A model generated the notes under the pieces. That model had not been told where the DNA came from. It worked only from the letters and a program-made list of their open reading frames with translations, and ran no database searches. A stretch of 64,000 nucleotides of DNA from Protopterus annectens (taxonomy: Eukaryota; Chordata; Ceratodontiformes; Protopteridae): positions 1,935,399,418 to 1,935,463,417 of the forward strand of contig NC_056735.1 of assembly GCF_019279795.1 (NCBI RefSeq). Reading direction: 5' to 3'. A program made the translations under genes and the position numbers. Shown here one piece after another: positions 1-10,525 of the stretch. Numbering within the stretch: the first letter of the stretch is position 1; each line of letters begins with the position of its first letter.

Positions 1-2518
1 AGCATATTCATCAAATCTGGGTTTGACATGGCCTTGTATGTTAGGCAAAGGTCACCCCTGAGCAAGCGGTAAGCGACTGAATAGAGCTGGAGTTCTTTCA
101 GTCGGGCAGCATAGGACAGATTTTTGAGACCCTTTATCCTTTTGGTGAGGAACTTTTGTGGCCTCTCCAGCTGCTGCAAGTGTCGGGTCAGATACATTCC
201 GAATGGGGCATTGTACTCAATCATTGTTCTGATGAGTGATGAGTAAAGGGAGACTATGACCTCCCTTGATCTAGATGAGAATCCCTTCATGATAAGGTGG
301 GCAATGTAGAAGGACTTCCTAACTACTTTAGCTACATGGGTGTCGAATGACAGACTACTATCAACCTGGGTCCCCAGGTCCCTGATAACTTCTTCTGTGC
401 TCAGTGGATTGCCACCTATTTGGTAGCTAGGGGTAACCTTGTTTTTCCCGAAGGGTATGACTATGCATTTTTGGCATTTAACTTTAGGCCGTGGCTCTGG
501 CACCAGTTATCCGCTTCTGTGAGACCCTTCTGAAGGATATCTGTGTCAGATGTGTTTTCTACTATGGCCCAGTTTGCAGTCATCTGCAAACTTTGTCAGC
601 CATAACCCTCCTGTGTTTGCTTGTACTTCGGAAAAGTAGATGCCAAACAAGAGTGGGCCCAGGACTGAGCCCTGTGGGACACCACTTGTGACAGGCTTTG
701 AGTCTGACATGGCGCCAGCAACTCTGACCCTGTGGGTTCTGTCACTCAGCCAGTTTGCAACCCATCTTGTGATGTATGGGTTAACATTTAAGCTGATTAG
801 TTTTTCAATGATACCCGAGTGGGGTATTGTATCAAAGGCCTTAGCCAGATCGAGGTAGGCTGTATGGACTGCCTTTCCCTCATCAATGGCTTTGGTGACT
901 GTTTCAAAAAGTCAACCAAGTTTAAAAGGCATGATCTGCCTTTGACAAAGCCAAACTGGGTTGGATCCAAAGTCTGCAAATTCCCTATGTCTTTATTTAT
1001 GAGGTCCATTATGATCCTCTCCATGGCTTTGCAGATAAGGCTTGTCAAGCTAATGGGCCGGTAATTTCCAGGGTCTGTGGAGGCACCGCCTTTGTGAAGT
1101 GGGACCACAGTTGCAGTGCGCCACTCCCTGGGTACGTATCCAGAGGTAAGACTTTGATTAAACAGCTGTCCTAGCTGTGGGTTTAATTCCTCATTGAGTT
1201 CGTGGAGCACACAGCCGGGGACACCATCGGGTCCCATGGATGCTGTGTTTTTTTGCTTTGGAGAGAGCAGTTCTCACTTGGGCGCTGGAGATGTTTGGGG
1301 GGCTGCACTCTTTTGGTATAGATATCTCTCCTTTTGGGGGGGGGGAGAAGTTTGCACTGAACCTGTCAGCCAGTATGTTGGCAATGTCTGTAGGATCAGT
1401 AATCTTCACATCATTTTGAACTAGTTCTGAGCATATCTGGGAGTTTCCTCCTAGGTTTCTAACATAGCTAAAGAAGGCCTTATGATTGTCTTTTGAGTCT
1501 TTAGCTATTTTTCTCTCGAAATTTGCTTTGGATGATTTTATGAGAGCTCTTAGTTTTTACTTATAGTGATCAAGGGTGTCTTACCTTTTAAGGATTTTGC
1601 TCTATCTTGTAGTAGCTTCCTCCTTTTGTTGTAGAGTTTGTTTATGGCTGGGGTCCACCAGACTGGACGCTTGCCTTTGGTACAAAGAGTCTTTGTTTTG
1701 CTTGGGATTGCCTTATCCATGCAGTCCTGCAGGTGCTGGTAGAAGGCGTTTGTAAGTGATTCAGCGGCTTGAGTATTGTTTTCCGGCTCGGGGCCTGAAA
1801 GGAGACCACACTAGTCTTTAGAAGTGTGAAGTCGGCTTTTGAGAAGTTCTTTACTGTGGTCTTTTTATTTCAGGTGGGGTGGGATGAGGACCTCCAGCGA
1901 GATTAGTTTGTGATCTGATCTCACCAGTGAGGGTATACTTCCGGTGTTGAACATTGTGCTCCCATGTTCGTGATGATGAGATCAAGTATGTTATCTCCTC
2001 TTGTGGGGATGGTGACTAGTTGTTCCATGGCATTTGAGTTTATGAATTCCAGGAACTTTTGGGCTAGGGTGTTTGGGCTTGAGTAGTGTTCCCAGTCTAT
2101 ATTAGGGTAATTGAAGTCACCTAGTATGATGGTGTTTGGTGATACATTTATCCCTCTAGTGTTTTCAGGAAGGCCATGTGAGTTTCCTGAGTTTGTGAGG
2201 GTGGCCTGTAACATGCTACAATTTGCAGAGAAGTCTTGCCTATGGTTAATTGCACCTGGATGGTCTCCGATGCATCGTGCGTTGCCACCAGTCTTGAGGT
2301 GTGGGTGTCCTTGATGAATATGGATACCCTCCTTTCTTGGTATTGTCCGGATTTTGGGGCCGGAACGCATGATATGAGGTAAAACCTGATAGCGCTGGGG
2401 TGCTCTCAGGAGCCTTGAACCAGGTTTCTGTCACAGCACAGACATCGATGTTCTCCATACTGAGAAGGGCCTCGAGGACGTGCATTTTGAGATTTAGACT
2501 TCTGGCATTGAGCAGCAT
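1..2518 (-). pseudogene. CR1 copy 1 ORF2: endonuclease + reverse transcriptase, frame-broken
   Basis: ORF2 would nick target DNA and copy CR1 RNA at the nick (target-primed reverse transcription). The endonuclease starts near 2518 with LLNARSLN, followed by TETW, then GDFN near 2100 and ITNMG. The RT begins around 1237 with GPDGVPGCVL, then VPLHKGGASTDPGNYRPISL and DPTQFGFVKGRSCL. The catalytic FADD box is at 579-590. Frames change between about 2370 and 2246, near 1240 and near 797. The break near 1240 sits in a T run that is one base longer than in the CR1 copy at 47866-49837. Residues 1-500 encode the C-terminal RT region; the stop lies outside the window. Confidence 0.9.
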
Positions 2519-2579
2519 TACCCTTAGTTTTTTCCCTTTTTTGTGTTCTAGGGTGGTAGGTTTAGAATTTGAGCCTTGC

Positions 2580-3500
2580 CTAAAAAGGCACTATGGGGTG
2601 GCAAGAGCCTTTGCCAATATCCGAATCCCAGGGTGACAGGTGCAAGCCGTCCCTTGCGAAGCAGCGTGGCTTGTCCAGCATGTCATCCCAGGCAGACAGA
2701 TACTGGATCCCCTTTGAATGACACCAGTGTTTAAGCCAATTGTTAAAGCTGATCATCTTATCTCTGTATTGTGGCATCATTCTTGGTGAAGGTAGGATAC
2801 TGCTCAAGGTCAGGGTCATACCTGCCTGGGCTACATAATCAGAGAGCTCCTCAATGTCTCTTTTCATGTAGTCCAAGGAGGTACGCCTCAGGTCGTTTAC
2901 ACCAGCGTGGACAATGACTGAGTCATATTTGTACCTGCTGTTGAGAGACCTGAGTGCTTGCGTTATGTGGCGGATTCTAGCGCCCGACAGGCAGCTTACT
3001 GTGACCTTCTCCTTACTCAGTCTGGTGAGCGGGACATCAGTGTGTCTGACTATGGAGTCACCAATGACTAGTGTGTCTGGCATTGTGTTTGGCCTTAAGG
3101 GCTGTGACTGTTTGACACTCTGACTGTGAGGTCTATGTGTTGGGTGTTGTGTTCTGAGGTGGTGGTTGTTTGGGTGTCTGCTTTGGTGGCCTCTGCTGTT
3201 TTGGTAGATTTTGATCAGAGCGTCCGAGTATGTCTTTGTGTGTTTATGTGTATGATTTGAGGTTGTAATGGTACTATGTGAGACTGGGTCTATAGTGTGT
3301 GTGGTAACCTTCTCCTCCTGACTGGTCTTGCCAGTCCTATGTTGAGAGAGCTCAGCCTCCAGTTTGGCCGTATAGTTGCATCTCTCGCATGTATTTGTGT
3401 TTTGTGGGAGGAGGAAAGGGTTGTTCAGGTACATGAGGCAATTGAAACATTGCCTCAATATTCCCAGGTTCACCAGCTGAGCAGGAGAGGACACTAGCAA
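2580..3500 (-). CDS. CR1 copy 1 ORF1: zinc-finger / SGNH (GDSL) esterase protein
   Basis: A 306-residue open frame. Residues 18-41 hold two Cys pairs (C18-x2-C21 and C38-x2-C41), the zinc-binding N-terminus usual for CR1 ORF1, followed by a Thr/Ser/His-rich linker. Residues 140-290 form an SGNH-hydrolase domain: GDS at 147-149, Gly in SGAR near 173, GVND at 200-203 and DGLH at 284-287 supply the Ser, Gly, Asn and Asp/His blocks. CR1 ORF1 proteins bind RNA; the role of the esterase is unsettled. The last ~15 residues look frame-shifted relative to the family. It lies upstream of ORF2 on the same strand, about 60 bp away. Confidence 0.88.
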   Translation of the reverse strand: MLVSSPAQLVNLGILRQCFNCLMYLNNPFLLPQNTNTCERCNYTAKLEAELSQHRTGKTSQEEKVTTHTIDPVSHSTITTSNHTHKHTKTYSDALIKIYQNSRGHQSRHPNNHHLRTQHPTHRPHSQSVKQSQPLRPNTMPDTLVIGDSIVRHTDVPLTRLSKEKVTVSCLSGARIRHITQALRSLNSRYKYDSVIVHAGVNDLRRTSLDYMKRDIEELSDYVAQAGMTLTLSSILPSPRMMPQYRDKMISFNNWLKHWCHSKGIQYLSAWDDMLDKPRCFARDGLHLSPWDSDIGKGSCHPIVPF

Positions 3501-3887
3501 CTGATCCTCGACATGCTAGAAGGGTAGACGAAAACTTTAAAAAAGATTCCGGGGACGTGGGTGACCGAGAAATGGGGCGTTGCCTTTTTGGGGTACTATC
3601 TATGACAAGAGTGCCGTATCAAGGTAATAAGTACTGTAGGAGCAAGTGCTAGGTTTAATAGATAGAGAATAGTCTACTTGGAGTCAAGTAGAGTTGATCT
3701 TGTTAGTTATAGGATACGCTGATTTGATCAGTAGTATAGTTCGAGGAAGGTAGTTTTAAGGGAAAATTTGAAGAGTGGACTTTAGGTAGCCCGAATAGTT
3801 TAAACCTGCTTAATCGGCACTGCCCTAGTGTGCAACAGTGGCAGCTCCGCTAAATCGCTTCTAAATCGCTTAACGTGCGTTTAGCGC
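3501..3887 (-). promoter_or_regulatory. CR1 copy 1 unique 5' UTR
   Basis: This stretch separates the ORF1 start from the first tandem monomer. It has no coding potential. It includes a short direct repeat of TAAATCGCTT (around 3850-3870) and an imperfect GCGTTTAGCGCG palindrome just before the array boundary. I read it as the transcribed leader of the element. Confidence 0.6.
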
Positions 3888-6643
3888 GTTTTATACCAGG
3901 GGGCTGGAAAATGCTAGAAACTGGCCCAAAACGACCAATAAACTACTAGTTACTGGCTGAAACCTCACAAAACTGGACAAAAGGCAGCTCAATGCTTCCC
4001 ACTCCCACTGGTAAGCAAGGTAGCTTCCCTTCCCCCAAGTAAGGCAAGGAAACAGTACACAGGAACTACAACCAAAGCCCAGGAATCAGCAACTCTGAAA
4101 CTGGACTAAACTAGTAAAGCAGGAAAGCAAGGTAGCTTCCCTTCCCACAAATAAGGCAAGGAAACAGTACACAGGAACTACAACCAAAGCCCAGGAATCA
4201 GCAACTCTGAAACTGGACTAAACTAGTAAAGCAGGAAAAACAAGAGATATTTTTTCTTTTTTTTCTTTTTTTCACAAAACAGGCAGAAACAGGTACAGCA
4301 AACACTTATAAATGCTATGAATCAGCTACTACAGCTTACACAGAAGAATTTGCTACAAATACAGTCAAATAGTAACAAACAAGGATTCCAAGTGCAATAT
4401 TAAGTTAAATGCAGTAAAAACAGCTTCAATGTAACAGAAAGGCAGGCGAAATACAGTTGCTAGGTATACAGATGTGGAAAGCAACAAAAATATACTTAGT
4501 ATCAAGAAAAGTCGCTTATTCAGCTCTCTGCAGCCTGGATTACTCTGCTGGCCCACGTGGAGTCTGTGCTGAGTAGGTACAAGCTGAAAGTTTTATACCA
4601 GGGGCTGGAAAAAGCTAGAAACTGGCCCAAAACGACCAATAAACTACTAGTTACTGGCTGAAACCTCACAAAACTGGACAAAGGCAGCTCAATGCTTCCC
4701 ACTCCCACTGGTAAGCAAGGTAGCTTCCTTCCCCAAATAAGGCAAGGAAACAGTACACAGGAACTACAACCAAAGCCCAGGAATCAGCAACTCTGAAACT
4801 GGACTAAACTAGTAAAGCAGGAAAGCAAGGTAGCTTCCTTCCCCAAATAAGGCAAGGAAACAGTACACAGGAACTACAACCAAAGCCCAGGAATCAGCAA
4901 CTCTGAAACTGGACTAAACTAGTAAAGCAGGAAAAACAAGAGATATTTTTTCTTTTTTTTTCTTTTTTCACAAAACAGGCAGAAACAGGTACAGCAAACA
5001 CTTATAAATGCTATGAATCAGCTACTACAGCTTACACAGAAGAATTTGCTACAAATACAGTCAAATAGTAACAAACAAGGATTCCAAGTGCAATATTAAG
5101 TTAAATGCAGTAAAACAGCTTCAATGTAACAGAAAGGCAGGCTAAATACAGTTGCTAGGTATTCAGATGTGGAAAGCAACAAAAATATACTTAGTATCAA
5201 GAAAAGTCGCTTATTCAGCTCTCTGCAGCCTGGATTACTCTGCTGGCCCACGTGGAGTCTGTGCTGAGTAGGTACAAGCTGAAAGTTTTATACCAGGGGC
5301 TGGAAAAGCTAGAAACTGGCCCAAAACGACCAATAAACTACTAGTTACTGGCTGAAACCTCACAAAACTGGACAAAGGCAGCTCAATGCTTCCCACTCCC
5401 ACTGGTAAGCAAGGTAGCTTCCCTTCCCCAAATAAGGCAAGGAAACAGTACACAGGAACTACAACCAAAGCCCAGGAATCAGCAACTCTGAAACTGGACT
5501 AAACTAGTAAAGCAGGAAAGCAAGGTAGCTTCCCTTTCCCCAAATAAGGCAAGGAAACAGTACACAGGAACTACAACCAAAGCCCAGGAATCAGCAACTC
5601 TGAAACTGGACTAAACTAGTAAAGCAGGAAAAACAAGAGATATTTTTTCTTTTTTTTCTTTTTTTTCACAAAACAGGCAGAAACAGGTACAGCAAACACT
5701 TATAAATGCTATGAATCAGCTACTACAGCTTACACAGAAGAATTTGCTACAAATACAGTCAAATAGTAACAAACAAGGATTCCAAGTGCAATATTAAGTT
5801 AAATGCAGTAAAACAGCTTCAATGTAACAGAAAGGCAGGCGAAATACAGTTGCTAGGTATTCAGATGTGGAAAGCAACAAAAATATACTTAGTATCAAGA
5901 AAAGTCGCTTATTCAGCTCTCTGCAGCCTGGATTACTCTGCTGGCCCACGTGGAGTCTGTGCTGAGTAGGTACAAGCTGAAAGTTTTATACCAGGGGCTG
6001 GAAAAAGCTAGAAACTGGCCCAAAACGACCAATAAACTACTAGTTACTGGCTGAAACCTCACAAAACTGGACAAAGGCAGCTCAATGCTTCCCACTCCCA
6101 CTGGTAAGCAAGGTAGCTTCCCTTCCCAAATAAGGCAAGGAAACAGTACACAGGAACTACAACCAAAGCCCAGGAATCAGCAACTCTGAAACTGGACTAA
6201 ACTAGTAAAGCAGGAAAGCAAGGTAGCTTCCCTTCCCCAAATAAGGCAAGGAAACAGTACACAGGAACTACAACCAAAGCCCAGGAATCAGCAACTCTGA
6301 AACTGGACTAAACTAGTAAAGCAGGAAAAACAAGAGATACTTTTTTCTTTTTTTTCACAAAACAGGCAGAAACAGGTACAGCAAACACTTATAAATGCTA
6401 TGAATCAGCTACTACAGCTTACACAGAAGAATTTGCTACAAATACAGTCAAATAGTAACAAACAAGGATTCCAAGTGCAATATTAAGTTAAATGCAGTAA
6501 AAACAGCTTCAATGTAACAGAAAGGCAGGCGAAATACAGTTGCTAGGTATTCAGATGTGGAAAGCAACAAAAAATATACTTAGTATCAAGAAAAGTCGCT
6601 TATTCAGCTCTCTGCAGCCTGGATTACTCTGCTGGCCCACGTG
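3888..6643 (-). repeat. Tandem ~698-bp 5' promoter monomers of CR1 copy 1 (about 4 units)
   Basis: The anchor GTTTTATACCAGG recurs at 3888, 4590, 5285 and 5983, giving periods of 702, 695 and 698 bp. Units are nearly identical and differ mainly in homopolymer lengths. Each unit holds an internal direct duplication of about 110 bp (AAGCAAGGTAGCTTCC at 4013 and 4125 in unit 1) and a pyrimidine tract near 4250, 4950, 5645 and 6340. The array lies directly upstream of ORF1 and ends at the 5' boundary of the element. That is the position of promoter monomers in rodent L1 elements, and I infer the same role. Confidence 0.85.
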
Positions 6644-6668
6644 TTGTTAGCCTGTTATACATATATGA
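6644..6668 (+). repeat. 25-bp direct repeat, left copy
   Basis: The sequence beginning TTGTTAGCCTGTTATAC abuts the 5' end of CR1 copy 1. It recurs with one mismatch at 38909-38933, directly before the apparent 5' end of CR1 copy 3. Confidence 0.8.
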
Positions 6669-7453
6669 ACGTATGCAGCCATGCACCCATAGTGTTGTAC
6701 CTTGCCGAAAACATATTTCTTTTGCTGACATTGCATCCTGTGCTGTGACGTCTATAGGTTTATAGCTATATGTGTCCCCTACAGACTCCTGAAACTGAAA
6801 CATAAACAGGTCCATGACACACCTTTCATTGTGTAAGTATACAGCCATTACAACTTCATACAACATAAGGTACACAAAACTATGTAGCTTACTCATTATG
6901 TCGGCATACAGTATCTATCAGTAACCAGTACAAGTGGTATGGCAAAACACCACTGCATTACACAAGTACATTTTAATTGATATAGTCACCCTGTGCATCA
7001 GCCACATAGCTTAATTTCCCTGCATCAATGACGAGGATGACAGGGATGTGGCACAGGTATCATCACTTGCACAGGGTGTTGTGTGGGATTATAGGAGGCA
7101 TAGGCTGACCCAATAGGTAGAAAGCATTTGTGTGAGTTAGGAAAAGAAGCTGGCAAGATGGACCATGGAAATGTTCTGTTTGTGTCTGTAGGTGACCTAA
7201 ATTTGACAGTGGTGTATGATTTTGTATGTGAACACATTCAAGCTCAGTGCTAGCCCGACATGTGTGTATGTTGGACATCTTTGAACCATGCATGGTAAAA
7301 TTGACAGTTCACTGTGTCTGCAACTACGGGAACTGGCTCTGCAGGAGTTGCACTGGCACCTCCATGCCCAAGGTCAAAAGTGGTACTAGTACCTAACAGT
7401 GACTGTTATCTGCTGGGACTATGTCCTCCATGGGAATACCCAGGACCATGAGC
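6669..7453. other. Non-coding, unrecognised
   Basis: No convincing gene. It holds the first copy of a ~165-bp duplicated segment (7171-7335). Confidence 0.4.
7171..7335 (+). repeat. 165-bp direct duplication, copy 1
   Basis: It matches 8432-8600 almost throughout, from ATGTTC[T/C]GTTTGTGTC to ACTACGGGAACTG. The offset is about 1261 bp. Confidence 0.85.
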
Positions 7454-9520
7454 TCATGGCCTGCCACATCTTGGTGTGTACAGCGCACTCCCCTCTGGAG
7501 TGCTGGATGTACTGCCACTAAGGGAGAGTGGTTGTGCATTGCCACAAGGACTCTCAGCAGATGGGGTTACTGACCTACACCCACAAGTCTGATGCTCAAC
7601 TCCAACCAGGTGTTCCAGCACAAACATGTTCATCCCAAGACAGATATTCAGCAATCTCTCTCAGACCACCTTCTTTCCACTGCATCAGTGAACTGATCCA
7701 GGGTGTCACCAATGCAGTGGAGGCAGTCACAGATGTCATTCAGTGCTGCATCCATAACCCTGTGCATATGTCTGGAGTTCCTTTAAGAACATGCTTGTGC
7801 CACCATGATGGCCCTAAACATACAACAAGTGACCTGTGATGTGACATCTGTAACAGGTGGTGGAAGGACAGCAGGCTTGCTACAAGCACCCCTATCAATC
7901 TGTCTGTGTGAAACCTTACCAGCTCTCTGGCTATGACCAGTGTCTACATTCACTGGAGCCATAGTTGCCACACTTTCCTGTCAATGTCCCTACTCTCTGA
8001 CTGTCTAATATCTGTCCCTCCGGGGACTGGGTATCTGGGATTGATTCAGCCCCTGAATCCCCCACCTGTGCCTAACTCTGGCCACCATAATCATCAGAGT
8101 CGGAAGAGACACTGACATCAAGTTCTGTATGGGACAGAGACCAACCCCCTTAGTCACCTTTGATAAGAAAGGGAAAAGCAGTACATTAATACCTGCACTA
8201 TTATGCTCTGCAGTACTATGTTGCAATATATGTAAAGCTCTATACACTGTTGTCACTAATAAAGACCTGTTTAAAACCCAACCTTATATAGTAGGACATG
8301 AGGACATTACTTTTCCCACAAACAGCTGTAATTACTTGTAAATAAAAGCTTTTTACACAGCAATCTTATCAGCAACACTGAGGTACACTGTTGATATTTG
8401 GGAAGACTCTGCACAGTTGACACATAAGACAATGTTCCGTTTGTGTCTGTAGGTGACCTGAATTTGACAGTGGTGTATGATTGTGTATGTGAACACATTT
8501 AAGCTCAGTGCTAGCCCTACATGTGTGTATGTTGGACATCTTTGAACCATGCATGGTAAAACTGGCAGTTAACTGTGTCTACCCTCGACTACGGGAACTG
8601 TATTGCACATAGTACTGTCCTGACAATAGTGTCACATCCATCAGTCTTGTCACACCTACAAGGCATAGGTATGACTCTAATGTGTGTACAGTTAGAAAAT
8701 ATATGTTAATTTGGCAATTATGCTGACAGTACAGCAATCCAGGCATCAGGCCTGGTATGACACTTTAGGGAATACATTGGTGTGAATCTACATCTATAAC
8801 AAAACAGTATTGTGCTTACCAGGAGCAGGGCTATGACATTGTCCAATATCTAACAGACCTGTGAAATTCTGAGGTGAGGTAATGTTAGTACCACTGCATG
8901 TTGCACTATAACAAGATAATGCATCCATATATCTTATATTTACAGTAGCTACTGTGTTAATTGTTATGTTGGTCAAAATCTGAGCATGAGATTCAAACTG
9001 CAGTTAAACCCCTCCCCCTAAGAAAAAATACTTGACATTCACTGAAAAGTATGTACACCCTGGCACACTGAATGCTACAGTATACCAGTGCTGATCAAAC
9101 TAAGCTTACCTGCATGCTCCTCTGCCATGGCAACTGTGGCACTCACATCCGTGATGTATGGTGTGATGGATGCCTGTGAGCTGTCATGCATTCCTAGGTT
9201 CACTAGAAATTTTCAGTAACTGAGAGTGGTTGTTCAGCTGCAGGCCCTCTACCAGTGACACCACAATCCCTGACTATATCTGCTGCTCTTCTGCATAGCA
9301 TTACTCATGTCTGTTGCACAGTGTCAGACCTGCTCATATGTCCTGCTCTGATGACCTATGGTATTCACATCAAGGACAAGGTCAGCCCACAATGTTGCCT
9401 GCTGTTCCCTGTTTTGCCTCTCCCTGGACAGTAAGAGTTCATGGTGTTGATAGAGACCTTCCAGTATTATATCATTCTCTGCATCCATGAAAAGGGCACA
9501 GCATCTGAGATACATGTTTC
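7454..9520 (-). pseudogene. Harbinger-associated Myb/SANT-like gene relic (copy A), apparently spliced
   Basis: The exon beginning at 9520 follows a TTTCAG acceptor and encodes a Myb/SANT-like domain: DAENDIILEGLYQHHELLL, then LWADLVLDVNTIG and RTYEQV. This matches the trihelix DNA-binding protein that PIF/Harbinger transposons carry beside the transposase. A stop follows RTYEQV near 9322, but residual coding (ATDMSNAMQ; later DVSATVAMAEEHA) runs to a GTAAGC donor at 9104-9109. Further coding remnants are an acidic DVSVSSDSDD patch near 8115 and a leucine-patterned segment (DICDCLHCIGDTLDQF) near 7700. A duplication (7171/8432) splits the region. I infer an old, inactive multi-exon gene. Confidence 0.55.
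8432..8600 (+). repeat. 165-bp direct duplication, copy 2
   Basis: Second copy of the segment at 7171-7335. It differs by scattered substitutions and a ~5-bp insertion near 8583. Confidence 0.85.
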
Positions 9521-9545
9521 CTGAAAGACAACAAAATGGGAACAC

Positions 9546-10040
9546 ATGTCAGGATCACATATGTGGAAGTACACAATGTAGAGATACAACAAGAACATAA
9601 TGGCTGGCAGTATCCACTACTTGATCACACATGTCATATTCCACAGTGTGCAAACATACTAACCATGTGGACATAACTAAAATACTAGCAATAGTCAGCT
9701 ATTCCCGTGTGTGCCATGACAGATACTGCTGTATGATCATATAGCCAACAGTGGAGTCTATTGTAGTGTATCCCCTAGGGGCAATCCTCCTGACAATATG
9801 TCAAAACAACAGTGCCAAACAAGTAGCACTGTGCTTTTACAACCACTATAAAGGGACAATCCCATGAGATCAGTGTGCCACATTGACAAAAAACATTCCA
9901 TCCTTGATGTATTGTTCATCCTCTGTAGGTGTAACAAATCTGGAGATCAATGACACGTCATTAATACAGGTCTAAGAAATGCTTAATGCTGTAATCCCCA
10001 TCCCCCTAAGTATGTTTACACATATGCATCATGTTGTAAA
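9546..10040. other. Non-coding spacer, left flank of the DIRS element
   Basis: I see no gene or RNA. If the Myb relic is spliced as proposed, this is part of its first intron. Confidence 0.4.
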
Positions 10041-10083
10041 AGTACAGTTTTGTACCTACCATAAATGTAGATGTTCGAGGATT

Positions 10084-10234
10084 CCATTGCTGCAGTCCTG
10101 ACTATTGGGTATAGTCCGCGTCCAGTCGGCCCGAATACCAGAGTATAAGGCTGACGTCGGTCAGGGCGCATTAGACTGACGTCAGTACGTCAGGGTACTA
10201 ATGCGCATGACCGACGTCATATCCTCAGTCTTTT
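10084..10234 (+). repeat. DIRS left inverted terminal repeat
   Basis: It is the reverse complement of about 15352-15505 with only one or two mismatches near the inner edge. It holds several GACGTC cores, including a perfect TGACGTCA palindrome at 10178-10185, the binding motif of CREB/ATF factors. Confidence 0.93.
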
Positions 10235-10391
10235 CTTGCCCCAGATGTCAGAAGACCCTAAAAAGACAAGTCCCAAAAAACCTGCACCAAAAACATGTAC
10301 AATATATACAACAATATATACAAAAATATAAACATGTAAACTCACCTACACAACCACCCCTAAATAGAGAGGGGAAGGAGGGAGGTAAATT

Positions 10392-10491
10392 GGACTGCAG
10401 CAATGGAATCCTCGAACATCTACATTTATGGTAGGTACAAAACTGTACTATGTTCTTCGTCTTCCATTGCTGCAGTCCTGACTATTGGGTA
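10392..10491 (+). repeat. DIRS internal complementary region (ICR)
   Basis: Bases 10392-10449 are the exact complement of 10041-10098, and 10450-10491 the exact complement of 15478-15519. The two halves join the element's outer ends as they would meet in a circle. In DIRS-1 this region templates completion of the ends during circle formation. It lies between the recombinase stop and the left repeat. Confidence 0.93.
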
Positions 10492-10525
10492 GAATCCCAA
10501 AGCAGAGGTAAGGGAGGCTGGCAAA

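Larger units (their letters stand above)
1..6643 (-). mobile_element. CR1-clade LINE, copy 1 (5' end complete, 3' end off window)
   Basis: The minus strand carries, 5' to 3', four tandem ~698-bp promoter monomers, a unique 5' UTR, ORF1 with an SGNH esterase domain, and ORF2 with apurinic-type endonuclease and reverse transcriptase. This order and the esterase-bearing ORF1 are typical of the CR1 clade. The 5' end falls at 6643, where the monomer sequence stops after CACGTG. The 3' UTR and terminal repeats lie beyond position 1. Compared with copy 3 (right edge) it is better preserved: the RT FADD box (about 579-590) and the esterase Ser/Asp/His residues are all present. ORF2 nevertheless has several frame breaks. 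Confidence 0.93.

Noticed and set aside
3888..6643. CRISPR-like array or centromeric satellite
   Set aside because: The units are long and contiguous with no spacers, and they abut a LINE 5' UTR, which fits promoter monomers better.
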